From assembly GCA_017521565.1 (NCBI GenBank), contig JAFXCE010000129.1, positions 1 through 64,000 on the forward strand: 64,000 bases of DNA. The letters run 5' to 3'. This DNA comes from Clostridia bacterium (GTDB lineage Bacteria; Bacillota; Clostridia; Christensenellales; Aristaeellaceae). The notes beneath the pieces were generated by a model that was given only the letters and a program-made list of their open reading frames with translations, made no database searches and had not been told where the DNA came from. Each line of letters opens with the position of its first letter. The first letter of the stretch is position 1. The position numbers and the translations under genes were made by a program. Of the stretch, positions 1-8,165 are shown piece after piece.

Positions 1-39
1 CCAGCGTTCGTCCTGAGCCAGGATCAAACTCTCGTGTTT
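1..39 (-). rRNA. 16S rRNA, 5' end only (partial)
   Basis: On the minus strand the first bases read as the conserved 16S start: AGAGTTTGATCCTGGCTCAG (E. coli positions 8-27) is at 32-13. Counting back places the mature 5' end near 39. The rest of the gene lies beyond the left edge. Confidence 0.95.
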
Positions 40-54
40 GATTCTGTATCGAAT

Positions 55-132
55 CCTGAAGTTACCTTCAGGTTCAAAACTCATTTACGAATTGACTGTC
101 TTTGTTTCGTCGTGACTCGTGAAAATCACGAC
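55..132 (-). other. rRNA leader with two hairpins
   Basis: The transcribed leader upstream of 16S holds two short hairpins: cctgaag/cttcagg (55-61/66-72) and gtcgtga/tcacgac (109-115/126-132). The word gattctgtatcg occurs in both halves of the leader (near 40 and 148). Such structures usually serve antitermination or rRNA processing; the specific role here is inferred. Confidence 0.45.
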
Positions 133-224
133 TTCGCGTTCTTCTTGATTCTGTATCGTTTTCAAGGATCATGTCGCTCGCTCAAGGCGCTTTTCGAAGT
201 GTCTTGCTCGCGGCGACTTGATGT

Positions 225-253
225 ATTATACACGCATCCCCCTCCCCTGTCAA
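225..253 (-). promoter_or_regulatory. rRNA operon promoter P1-type
   Basis: The minus strand has a perfect TTGACA (253-248), a 17-bp spacer and a perfect TATAAT (230-225), about 185 bp before mature 16S. The 254-300 stretch upstream is A/T tracts (A-runs on the minus strand), as in an UP element. Together these describe a strong growth-regulated rRNA promoter. Confidence 0.9.
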
Positions 254-315
254 CACCTTTTTTCAACTTTTTTCAATTTATTTTTAATTTCTTTTTTCGA
301 GATCGCTTTCGTTCA

Positions 316-345
316 ATTGCGCTTTGCAAAGCGCAATGCTATAAT
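316..345 (+). promoter_or_regulatory. Promoter with embedded 22-bp palindrome
   Basis: TTGCGC (317-322), a 17-bp spacer and TATAAT (340-345) form a housekeeping promoter for the gene at 400. Positions 316-337 are a perfect inverted repeat with two 11-bp arms and no spacer. It covers the -35 box and most of the spacer, so a bound repressor would block RNA polymerase. The regulator is not identified. Confidence 0.7.
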
Positions 346-399
346 GAATCTGTATAGACTTTTCACTCTTCCAATCCATTCGGAAAGGAGTATTTGCAT

Positions 400-2319
400 A
401 TGTCCCTTGATCACTATCTTCACGCGCAGAAAAAGGCGCTGAAGCTGACGCACGCCCTGCAGGCCAAAGGCGAGGATACCACGCTGCCTGTGCTCAGTGA
501 GATCGTACCCGAACTCAACCGTCTCACTCAGGTATCCCTTGGTCTCATTCAGATTCCGCTCAATCAAATCGAAGGTACTGCCACGCGAGGCAGAACAACC
601 GCCTTTGCGCGCAACTTCATGCCGCTGCTTGATTCTGCATCTGAATTCGCATATAAATGGTACACACTCTATGACGATGTGATTTTCAACGGTCTTCGCG
701 AACCGATTATCGCTTACGAATACTACAACCGCTTCTATGTGGTTGAAGGCAATAAGCGCGTCAGCGTCATGAGCACGCTGGACGCGGTGAGCATCGAAGC
801 CCTTGTTACGCGCGTGCTGCCCGAGCCGGAGGATTCCGAGCGTTATCGCGTTTATCAGGAATTCCTGCGCTTTTATACGGACAGCGGCATCAACTTCATT
901 TGCTTCACGCACGAAGGCGACTACAATCGTCTTTATGCCGCGCTCGGCAAAACGCCCGGAGAAAAATGGTCTGCGGACGAGATCGCTGATCTCAATTCCT
1001 GCTATCATCGTTTTGAGCAGGCCTACGCCCACCCGAAAAACCCATTGTCCACGACGGATGCTTTCCTGAAGTACATCGAGATGTTCGGCTATTCCGAAAG
1101 CGTGAATTTCACGCCCGCGCAGTTTCAGGAAAAGATCGTCAAGGTTTGGCCGGAATTCGTCGTGGCTGCCGCGAACAAGCCTGCCGCGCTCCTCAACCAG
1201 CCGGCAGAGAAGCAGCCGACGCTGCTCAATTCCATGCTGCGCCGCGTGCCCAATCCGCTGCGCTGTGCCTTCGTATACAACCACTCCCCCCAGGAAGGCG
1301 CATGGACGTATAACCATGAACTCGGACGCAAAGCGCTTGAAAGGACGTTTGACCCGCGCATTGAAACCACCACCCGCGAAAACGTCAATCCTCAGGACGC
1401 CTCCCGCGTCATCGACGAACTCGCACGCGACGGTTACCACGTGATCTTTACCACCTCTCCCGTGTTTCTTGACGCCTGCATCAAGCAGTCCATTGCACAC
1501 CCTGAAACAAAAATCCTCAACTGTTCTCTTCTGGCCAGCTATCACAACGTCCGTTCGTACTACCTGCGCATTTATGAAGCCAAGTTCATCCTCGGTGCAA
1601 TCGCAGGTTCCATGGCGGACAACGACGCCATCGGCTACATCGCCGACTATCCGATCTACGGCGTTCCCGCCTCGATCAACGCCTTCGCGCTCGGCGCGCA
1701 GATGACCAACCCGCGCGCAAAGGTCTATCTGAAGTGGTCCTCCCTGCCAGGCGTCAACCCCGAGGAAGAGCTTGCCTCCAGCGGCGTGCATATCATTTCC
1801 AATCGCGACATCAGCGCCCCGCAGATGGAGTCCCGCGCATTCGGCCTGTATTACGAGCAGGACGGCCGCATTGACAACCTCGCCATGCCCCTGTGGAACT
1901 GGGAAACCGTCTATCAGGGCATCGCACGCAGCATCCTCTCCGGCGCATGGGACGACGACGCCAACAGCAATTCCGACCGTGCCATGAGCTATTTCATGGG
2001 GATGTCCACCAATGCAATCGATTTGCTGTGTTCCAAGCGCCTTCCCCCGCGTGTGCGCAGGCTGGTCGATCTGCTGCACGAGCGCATCCGCTCCGGCGCA
2101 TTCCTCCCCTTCGTCGGCCCGATTTTTGACCAGCAGGGCACTGAGCGCGTCGCCGAAGACGTCGCGCTTACGCCGCAGGATATCATCCGCATGGATTACC
2201 TCGCGCAAAATGTCGTCGGCCGCATTCCGCAGATCGACGAACTGAGCGACGTCGCCAAGACGCTCGTCGCCTTGCAGGGCGTCCGCACATCATCCGCTGC
2301 GCCGGGCGCAAACGGGTGA
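400..2319 (+). CDS. ParB-like domain fused to PnrA/BMP-type binding domain, cytosolic
   Basis: A 639-residue protein. The N-terminal third resembles the ParB/sulfiredoxin-like fold, with motif EGNKR at residues 116-120. From about residue 290 onward it resembles the BMP/PnrA family of ABC-transporter substrate-binding proteins (purine nucleoside binders). There is no signal peptide, lipobox or membrane segment, so the binding domain should sit in the cytoplasm as a sensor, not as a transporter lipoprotein. ATG 400 is chosen over an upstream in-frame TTG (394) because GGAAAGGAG at 382-390 is correctly spaced for 400 only. The stop overlaps the region of the next gene's start, which suggests translational coupling. 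Ligand and output are unknown. Confidence 0.75.
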   Translation: MSLDHYLHAQKKALKLTHALQAKGEDTTLPVLSEIVPELNRLTQVSLGLIQIPLNQIEGTATRGRTTAFARNFMPLLDSASEFAYKWYTLYDDVIFNGLREPIIAYEYYNRFYVVEGNKRVSVMSTLDAVSIEALVTRVLPEPEDSERYRVYQEFLRFYTDSGINFICFTHEGDYNRLYAALGKTPGEKWSADEIADLNSCYHRFEQAYAHPKNPLSTTDAFLKYIEMFGYSESVNFTPAQFQEKIVKVWPEFVVAAANKPAALLNQPAEKQPTLLNSMLRRVPNPLRCAFVYNHSPQEGAWTYNHELGRKALERTFDPRIETTTRENVNPQDASRVIDELARDGYHVIFTTSPVFLDACIKQSIAHPETKILNCSLLASYHNVRSYYLRIYEAKFILGAIAGSMADNDAIGYIADYPIYGVPASINAFALGAQMTNPRAKVYLKWSSLPGVNPEEELASSGVHIISNRDISAPQMESRAFGLYYEQDGRIDNLAMPLWNWETVYQGIARSILSGAWDDDANSNSDRAMSYFMGMSTNAIDLLCSKRLPPRVRRLVDLLHERIRSGAFLPFVGPIFDQQGTERVAEDVALTPQDIIRMDYLAQNVVGRIPQIDELSDVAKTLVALQGVRTSSAAPGANG

Positions 2320-2324
2320 GCGCC

Positions 2325-2921
2325 ATGAAGATTCTTGTGCTCGCCGATCAGGCAGATCCCCGCCTTTGGGATCATCTCGACCGAAGCAGGCTCGAGGATA
2401 TCGATCTGATCCTCTCCTGCGGCGATCTGCCAGCAAATTACCTTTCTTTTCTCACCTGCTTCACCGCCGCGCCCATTCTCTACGTCCACGGCAATCACGA
2501 CGGCCGCTACGCACAGGATCCGCCTGAAGGATGTATCTGCATCGAAGATACAATCTATAAGCACAACGGTCTGCGCATCCTCGGTCTCGGCGGCAGCATG
2601 CGCTATCGCAAAGCGCCCCACATGTACACCGAGCGCGAAATGCGCAAGCGCGTCAAAAAGCTGCGCTTCAAGCTCTGGTGGCATCGCGGCTTCGATATCC
2701 TGCTGACCCATTCCCCTGCCTATCAGCTCGGCGACGACACCGATCTGGCCCATACCGGATTCGATGTATTCAACAAACTGATCGACAAGTATCATCCCCG
2801 GCTGCTTGTACACGGCCATGTGCATCAGAATTATCAGCACAATTTCAAGCGCATCCGCCAGCGCGGGGATACGCAGGCCATCAACGCCTTTTGTTCCTAT
2901 GTCATCGAGCTCGACAACTGA
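2325..2921 (+). CDS. Calcineurin-like metallophosphoesterase
   Basis: A 198-residue protein with metallophosphoesterase motifs in order: GD (in SCGDLP), GNHD, THSP and a C-terminal GHVH, all metal or phosphate ligands. Motif I is atypical: the usual D-x-H is D-Q-A (LADQAD), so one metal-ligand His is missing. I recall this as common to a clostridial subfamily. The ATG at 2325 lies 6 bp after the upstream stop. A GTG at 2316 would overlap that gene and is less likely. It probably acts as a phosphatase or phosphodiesterase on an unknown substrate, co-expressed with the ParB/PnrA fusion. Confidence 0.8.
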   Translation: MKILVLADQADPRLWDHLDRSRLEDIDLILSCGDLPANYLSFLTCFTAAPILYVHGNHDGRYAQDPPEGCICIEDTIYKHNGLRILGLGGSMRYRKAPHMYTEREMRKRVKKLRFKLWWHRGFDILLTHSPAYQLGDDTDLAHTGFDVFNKLIDKYHPRLLVHGHVHQNYQHNFKRIRQRGDTQAINAFCSYVIELDN

Positions 2922-2928
2922 CAAACGC

Positions 2929-2952
2929 AAAAAGGGCCCTCGGCCCTTTTTC
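2929..2952 (+). terminator. Intrinsic terminator
   Basis: The hairpin aaaaagggcc/ggcccttttt is followed by a T-rich tract, 8 bp after the phosphoesterase stop. It ends the two-gene unit starting at 400 and lies between convergent genes. Confidence 0.85.
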
Positions 2953-2969
2953 TTTTCTGTTTTTGTCCG

Positions 2970-3581
2970 TCATATCCGCACAACATCCGCCTGCACAATA
3001 TCCACCCGCCCGATCAGCCGGCGCCCCTGCGCGCCGTCAATCGCCTGCGCCAGCGCCGTGTCCACACATGCGGCATTCTCCGCCGTGCGCCGCACCAGTC
3101 CCGCGCGCAGAGCATATCCATCCGGCACGTCCGATCCCGCAAATCGCATGGGCACCGCCGCGTAATACGCCGATAGATCCGGCGCATCGGCGTCCGTCTG
3201 CCCCGCGCGCAGCAGCGAAGCACGCGGGTCGCCTGCAAGCCGAAGATGCAGATAGCGCAAAAGCACATCCGGCTCCATCCGCTGCGCTGATTGTTCCTGC
3301 TCTTCCTGAATCTGCATGCGCAGTTCCAGCTGAACAATCCCATCCGGCCAGAGGAGCGCAAAGGCATTTTCCTTGGGATATAGGTTTTTCAGCCGCCCTT
3401 CCCGCATTTCAAGCCCCACAGCAAGCGGCGTCGCCTCCCCAAAGGGAAACAGCTGAACATAGATTTCGGCATTCTGCCCCAGGGGAAACGCTTGTCCGTC
3501 CCGCTCCATCGGCCCGCAGAACTGTCCATTGACAAAAAGCATTCCCCGCATCGCGCTCTCAATCAGCAATGTACGATTCAT
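2970..3581 (-). CDS. Hypothetical protein, 203 aa
   Basis: I do not recognise a family. The protein is soluble, without signal peptide or transmembrane segments. The N-terminal half is rich in beta-type strands (a pattern such as FVNGQFCGPM), and the C-terminal half has the spaced pattern VPDGYALRAGLVRR. A GAGGTGG Shine-Dalgarno lies just upstream of ATG 3581. It is convergent with the phosphoesterase gene and sits downstream of the aldolase/kinase operon, separated from it by a terminator. Base composition matches its neighbours. Confidence 0.6.
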   Translation of the reverse strand: MNRTLLIESAMRGMLFVNGQFCGPMERDGQAFPLGQNAEIYVQLFPFGEATPLAVGLEMREGRLKNLYPKENAFALLWPDGIVQLELRMQIQEEQEQSAQRMEPDVLLRYLHLRLAGDPRASLLRAGQTDADAPDLSAYYAAVPMRFAGSDVPDGYALRAGLVRRTAENAACVDTALAQAIDGAQGRRLIGRVDIVQADVVRI

Positions 3582-3621
3582 TCATCCCACCTCGCCTATG
3601 TTTATGAAAAGAAAGAACACA

Positions 3622-3656
3622 AAAATGTCCCCTTCCACTCCGGAAGAGGACATTTT
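3622..3656 (-). terminator. Terminator after the sugar-acid kinase gene
   Basis: The inverted repeat aaaatgtcc/ggacatttt has an inner cttcc/ggaag stem. On the minus strand it is followed by a T-rich run (tttttgtgttctttctt). It lies about 50 bp after the stop of the kinase gene ending at 3704. The T-run on the plus side makes it possibly bidirectional. Confidence 0.75.
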
Positions 3657-3703
3657 ATTTTCACTTCATCGCTCAATGCATCAATAATATATCAGCCAAT
3701 GAT

Positions 3704-4687
3704 TCAGAATGCGATCTCCAGCACGCCTTCAAGGCCCATTTTGCCCGAAACCTCTGCCGGCACCTGATGCGCCTGGCCAGCGGCAAGCGCCTCCATCACG
3801 TCGCAGAAGCACTGCTGCAGCGGCGCCTTGCCCGCGATGTACGCCTCGACATTCTCCTGATCGCCGACGAAAGACTGCATCGCCTGCACATCCAGCGCAA
3901 GCGTCGCGCCCAGCAGATAGCTCTGCAGCTTCGCCTTGTCCTTGCCGCCGAGGGTCGCCAGAATGCGTCCGGCAAACGCCGCGCGGCCCAGGCCGCTGAC
4001 CGCGCACTCGCGCGCGCCGGCCTTGGCGTATTCGGCGTCGTATTCGTCCGCATTCACGAAGCTGTGACCCACGGCCTCGGCGATGATCGTGTGATGGGTC
4101 ACCGCGTCAAGCAGTTCGCCGGAGATGGAGGTCATGCAGCCGAGCATCTTGCCCTGCGCATCCATGGCAACGAACTTGTTGTGCGTGCCCGGCAGGACAA
4201 ACATCGCCGCGCCCTTCGGCGCAAGCAGCTTGTAAAGGCCCACAGCCTCAACCTCTTCGCCGCGCATCATATCCATCTCGGAGAAGTTCTCCAGATCGAC
4301 CGGGCCGGCAAAGTTGCGCACGCCCGGGATGAACGCGATCGGGAAGGGCGCGATGTCCTCAAAGACCTTTTCCTGCATCTTCGCGCGCAGCTGAGCCGCG
4401 CCGGCCGGAGCCGGGACATGCGGGATCTCCAGCAGGCCCAGCGCGCTGGTGATCATGCCGGAAGCAACGCACTTTTCTACGTCCTCCATCGCATATCCGT
4501 TCTTCTCAAGGACGGTCACGATGCTCTCGTGCAGCATCGCGCGCAGACGTCCGTTGTGGCCGTCGATGGAGGTATGGCGCACGCCGCCCTCCGCCTTGAC
4601 AACGTCGAGCTTATTCTTGTTTTCGTCAAGCAGCGTCACGCGCAGATTGGTCGTTCCGCAGTCGACAACAAGGTAGCACTTGCTCAT
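3704..4687 (-). CDS. dgoK: 2-dehydro-3-deoxygalactonokinase family sugar-acid kinase
   Basis: A 327-residue DgoK-family kinase, which phosphorylates 2-keto-3-deoxygalactonate (or a related 2-keto-3-deoxy sugar acid) with ATP. The N-terminal phosphate-binding segment VVDCGTTNLR is clear, as are PGTHNKF and SGELLDAVT motifs typical of the family. ATG 4687 forms an ATGA overlap with the aldolase stop and has a G-rich Shine-Dalgarno upstream, so the two genes are translationally coupled. With the aldolase it forms the lower half of a De Ley-Doudoroff/Entner-Doudoroff-type route to pyruvate and a triose phosphate. No dehydratase is adjacent. Confidence 0.85.
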   Translation of the reverse strand: MSKCYLVVDCGTTNLRVTLLDENKNKLDVVKAEGGVRHTSIDGHNGRLRAMLHESIVTVLEKNGYAMEDVEKCVASGMITSALGLLEIPHVPAPAGAAQLRAKMQEKVFEDIAPFPIAFIPGVRNFAGPVDLENFSEMDMMRGEEVEAVGLYKLLAPKGAAMFVLPGTHNKFVAMDAQGKMLGCMTSISGELLDAVTHHTIIAEAVGHSFVNADEYDAEYAKAGARECAVSGLGRAAFAGRILATLGGKDKAKLQSYLLGATLALDVQAMQSFVGDQENVEAYIAGKAPLQQCFCDVMEALAAGQAHQVPAEVSGKMGLEGVLEIAF

Positions 4688-5352
4688 TTTGCAGCCCCCC
4701 ACGCCTTGATCGCCTCGACAAACGCCTTTGCGCGCTCCTCAATCGCCGCGTCGTCGCCGGACTTGACCGCCTTGGCCAGCACCAGCGGGCCGCCCACGCC
4801 GAAGCCGCACACGCCGGCGTCGAGATAATCGCTCACATTCTCCGGCTTTACGCCGCCCACGGCGCTCATCGGGATATGCTTCAGCGGACCGCGAACCGCC
4901 TTGATATAGCCAAGGCCGAGCTCGCCCGCCGGGAAGAGCTTCACGATATCCGCACCCATGTTGTACGCATTCACGATCTCCGTCGGGGTCAGCGCGCCCG
5001 GCATGGCGACCATGCCCAGCTCCTTCGCGCGGCGGATGACTGCCTCATCCACGTTCGGGGAGATCATCAGGCACGCGCCTGCGTTGTATGCCGCTTCGAC
5101 CTCTTCCACCGTCAGCGTGGTGCCGCAGCCAACGAGCACCTGATCGCCGAACTTCTCGACCGTGCGGCGGATCTTCTCCGCATTCGCGTTCACGCAGTCC
5201 GGCTCCGCATGATCAAAGGTGAATTCCAAAACCTTCACGCCGCCGCGCACCAGCGCGCCGACCACGCCGTCGATGCGATCCATTGGCACGCCGCGCAGAA
5301 TTGCAACCAGCTTTTCTTCCTGAATACGGGCAAGAACCTCACTATGCGTCAT
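4684..5352 (-). CDS. KDPG/KDPGal aldolase (Eda/DgoA family)
   Basis: A 222-residue class I aldolase that splits 2-keto-3-deoxy-6-phospho-(ga)luconate to pyruvate and glyceraldehyde 3-phosphate. Motifs include the catalytic-base region VLEFTFD, VGCGTT, SPNVDE and the Schiff-base lysine in DIVKLFPAG. The length fits the family. It overlaps dgoK by the ATGA quartet and is first in the two-gene operon. Specificity (KDPG, KDPGal or KHG) cannot be told from sequence alone; the kinase partner favours KDPGal. Confidence 0.88.
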   Translation of the reverse strand: MTHSEVLARIQEEKLVAILRGVPMDRIDGVVGALVRGGVKVLEFTFDHAEPDCVNANAEKIRRTVEKFGDQVLVGCGTTLTVEEVEAAYNAGACLMISPNVDEAVIRRAKELGMVAMPGALTPTEIVNAYNMGADIVKLFPAGELGLGYIKAVRGPLKHIPMSAVGGVKPENVSDYLDAGVCGFGVGGPLVLAKAVKSGDDAAIEERAKAFVEAIKAWGAAK

Positions 5353-5455
5353 GGCCGTTCATCCTCTCGTCTTATTCTTTATAGCTTCCGGCCCTGTCAG
5401 CCGAAAGAGAATCTTCAGTCAAATTTCGCCGGGAGCAGGCCCGGCGGTCTGGCGG

Positions 5456-6835
5456 TTACGCGCAGAGCGCGACGATGGCATACGCGTAGATGCGCGCCGC
5501 CTTGATATAGTTCGCCACGTCGATGTATTCGTTCGCCTGATGCGCCAGCTCCGGCTCGCCCGGGAACATCATGCCGTAGGCCACGCCCTCCTTCAGATGG
5601 CGCGCATAGGTGCCGCCGCCGATGGCGAAGGGCTTGGCGTTGGTGCCGGTGATGCCGTTATAGACGGCCATCAGCTTCTGAACCAGCTCAGAGCTTTCCG
5701 GCACATGATGCGGATGGCTCACGCGGCCCGGCAGGAGCACATAGCCCGCCGGCGCAAGACGCTTTTGCACAGTCGCGCCGATGGTACGGTCGTCAAAGAA
5801 CACCGGATAGCGGCAGTCAAAGGTGATCTCGATCTTGCCCTCCGCTGCATTCACGATGCCGAGGTTGATCGTCAGCGGGCCGGAGACAGCGTCACTGCCC
5901 GCGATGCCGAGGTTCACACCCGCAGCGCCCTCGCCTGCAGCCTCGTCGAGCAGGCTGATCGCAGCGCCGCCCAGGCCCAGCTTCGTCAGCACGGCGATGA
6001 GCATCTTCGCGGCGTTCTTGCCCTGTTCCGGGGTGGACGCATGCGCCGGCACGCCGGTCACGACAATCTTCGTATGGCCATCCACCAACTCGGTTTCGAT
6101 CGCGCAGTCCTCATCCTCGACGTCAAAGGCGTCCGCAGCCTGCTCGCGCCAGTCGCCCGCGACGACGGCTGTCGCCACGCCGGGCACGATATTCGGGCGG
6201 GAGCCGCTGGCAAAGGAGATCAGGCGCTCGTCGGTCACGACGCCCTGAAGCTTCATCTGCATGATGCCCTTTTCGGTGTTGATCAGCGGGAATTCCGCGT
6301 CCGGGCTGAAGCCCATATCCGGCAGGCCGATCTTCTCCTCGTAGTATTCCAGATCCTGCATGCCGCACTCCTCGTCGCAGCCGAGGATCAGGCGGCAGGG
6401 ACGCTTGAGCTCGATGCCCGCGTCCAGAATCGCCTTCATTGCAAACAGCGCCGCCACGCCCGGGCCCTTGTCGTCATTCGTGCCGCGGCCGTACATCTTG
6501 CCGTCCACGATCTCCGCGCCGTAGGGATCATGATCCCAGCCGTCGCCCTCCGGCACAACATCCAGATGCGCCAGCACGGCCAGCGGATTCTCGCCCGCGC
6601 CGATCTCGGCGTCGCAGCAGTAGCCGTCGATGTCGCGCGGCTTCATGCCAAGGCGCTCGACGTCCGCCATCGCAGTGTCCAGCGCGCGGCGGATCTCCGC
6701 GCCAAAGGGCGCGTTGTCCGCGCTGCGCTCGGCGCGCACGCTCGGGATGCGGATCCAGCGCTGCAGGGTTTCGATCATGTCGCTCTCAAGCGCAGCAAGC
6801 GCCGCGTCGAGCTTCGGATTGGCCTTGAATTCCAT
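5456..6835 (-). CDS. pepV: M20 family dipeptidase, PepV-like
   Basis: A 459-residue zinc dipeptidase of the PepV/Sapep type. Metal and catalytic motifs are in order: AHLDVVP, GRGTNDDKGP, DEECGM, a PDAEFP segment, and the C-terminal ELAHQANEYI His. The lid domain lies between about residues 190 and 390. It hydrolyses dipeptides in the cytosol for amino-acid supply. It stands between the aldolase operon and the PatB-like gene, with a GGGGGA Shine-Dalgarno upstream. Confidence 0.88.
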   Translation of the reverse strand: MEFKANPKLDAALAALESDMIETLQRWIRIPSVRAERSADNAPFGAEIRRALDTAMADVERLGMKPRDIDGYCCDAEIGAGENPLAVLAHLDVVPEGDGWDHDPYGAEIVDGKMYGRGTNDDKGPGVAALFAMKAILDAGIELKRPCRLILGCDEECGMQDLEYYEEKIGLPDMGFSPDAEFPLINTEKGIMQMKLQGVVTDERLISFASGSRPNIVPGVATAVVAGDWREQAADAFDVEDEDCAIETELVDGHTKIVVTGVPAHASTPEQGKNAAKMLIAVLTKLGLGGAAISLLDEAAGEGAAGVNLGIAGSDAVSGPLTINLGIVNAAEGKIEITFDCRYPVFFDDRTIGATVQKRLAPAGYVLLPGRVSHPHHVPESSELVQKLMAVYNGITGTNAKPFAIGGGTYARHLKEGVAYGMMFPGEPELAHQANEYIDVANYIKAARIYAYAIVALCA

Positions 6836-6893
6836 TGGAAAGTCCCCCTTATATTCATCATTTATAGATTCATTCTATAGGCGCGAAGCGTAC

Positions 6894-6945
6894 ATGGGGT
6901 CTGGGGATTGTATCTCCATGCAGGGCACGGGGCGGCAGCCCCGCC
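6894..6945. repeat. Dispersed hairpin repeat, copy A
   Basis: This GC-rich stretch starts with catggggt and contains ggggc/gcccc pairings. It aligns over its whole length with 22015-22070 in the argC-argD gap. Both sit in intergenic DNA. It looks like a REP-type repeat. Confidence 0.5.
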
Positions 6946-6956
6946 TCTTCCCGGCA

Positions 6957-8132
6957 TCAGCCCAGCACGTTTTTCATCGCGCACAGCGCGGTATACAGCT
7001 GCGCACGCGGACAGCCGATGTTCAGGCGGATAAAGCCATAGCCCAGATCGCCGAAGAACGTGCCGTCATTGACCTTGACATGGTTATCCATCAGCGCGTC
7101 AAGCAGCACCTTCTGCTCCATGTGCAGTTCACGGCAGTCAAGCCACATCAGGTACGTCGCCTCCAGCGGCGTCACCTTGACCTTGGGCATGTTCTCCGCC
7201 ACGTATTCCACCACGAAATCGCGGTTATCCGCAAGATACCGCTTCAGACCGTCGAGCCACTCGTCGCACTCGGTATACGCCGCGCGGGTCGCCGCCAGGG
7301 CAAACGCATTGCCGCTGCGCACGCCGCCGTTTTCCATCTCGCTGGCAATCGCCTTGCGCATCGTCTCGTTTTTGCAGACGATAGAGCTCTGCTGCAGGCC
7401 GGCGACATTAAAGGTCTTGCTCGCCGCACAGAGCATGACGGCGATCTCCTCCGCGCCCTCGATGCTCATGATGCTGTGATGCTTGCCCGGCGCATAGACA
7501 AAATCCGCATGGATCTCATCGCACACCAGCGGCACATTGTACTTTCTGCACAGATCAACGACAGCCTTCAGTTCCTCCTCGCTCCATGCGCGGCCGCACG
7601 GGTTATGCGGCGAGCAGAAGAGCACCAGCTTCGCGCTGCCATCGGCGAGTCTGGCCTCCATATCGGCCATATCGAGCGTGAAGCGGTTGTTGTCGTCCAT
7701 CACCATCGGACTTTCCACCAGCGGATGCTCATTGCCCTTGACCGCGGCAAAGAACGGGCCATACACCGGCGTCGTGATCAGCACGCCGTCGCCGGGATTG
7801 GTCAGCGCGCGCACGCAAAGACGCAGGCCCGTCACGACACAGGGGCTCATCAGCACATCTTCCACGTCAAACTGTACGCCGTGGCGGCGCGCCCAGTAGC
7901 CGCGAAGCGCCTCGGCGTCCTTCTTGCCTGCGATGGTATAGCCCCAGGTGTTCCACTCAAGCACCTTGGCCATCGCGTCTTTAAGCGCCGGCGGGGACGG
8001 GAAATCCATATCCGCCACCCACATCGGGATCATATCCGGGTCGCCGGTCGCAGCGATCATACCGTCCCATTTTTCGCAGTCGGTGCCGATGCGGTTCACG
8101 CCCGCGTCGAAATATGCGCTGTCAAAATTCAT
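6957..8132 (-). CDS. patB: PLP-dependent C-S lyase / aminotransferase, PatB/MalY family
   Basis: A 391-residue fold-type I PLP enzyme. Family motifs are MWVADMDF near the N-terminus, PVYGPF, SPHNPCGR, CDEIHADF and the PLP lysine K239 in AASKTFNVAG. PatB/MalY proteins cleave cystathionine or cysteine conjugates to release a thiol, pyruvate and ammonia. Some also act as regulators (MalY). Start ATG 8132 is preceded by ACGGAGGA. It lies 33 bp from the RsmC-like gene and is probably transcribed with it. Confidence 0.87.
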   Translation of the reverse strand: MNFDSAYFDAGVNRIGTDCEKWDGMIAATGDPDMIPMWVADMDFPSPPALKDAMAKVLEWNTWGYTIAGKKDAEALRGYWARRHGVQFDVEDVLMSPCVVTGLRLCVRALTNPGDGVLITTPVYGPFFAAVKGNEHPLVESPMVMDDNNRFTLDMADMEARLADGSAKLVLFCSPHNPCGRAWSEEELKAVVDLCRKYNVPLVCDEIHADFVYAPGKHHSIMSIEGAEEIAVMLCAASKTFNVAGLQQSSIVCKNETMRKAIASEMENGGVRSGNAFALAATRAAYTECDEWLDGLKRYLADNRDFVVEYVAENMPKVKVTPLEATYLMWLDCRELHMEQKVLLDALMDNHVKVNDGTFFGDLGYGFIRLNIGCPRAQLYTALCAMKNVLG

Positions 8133-8165
8133 ACTGAATCCTCCGTATTTCTCTGTATATTCCGC

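Noticed and set aside
2970-3581. Assigning the 203-residue protein to a known family
   Set aside because: Patterns are too weak; naming it would be a guess.
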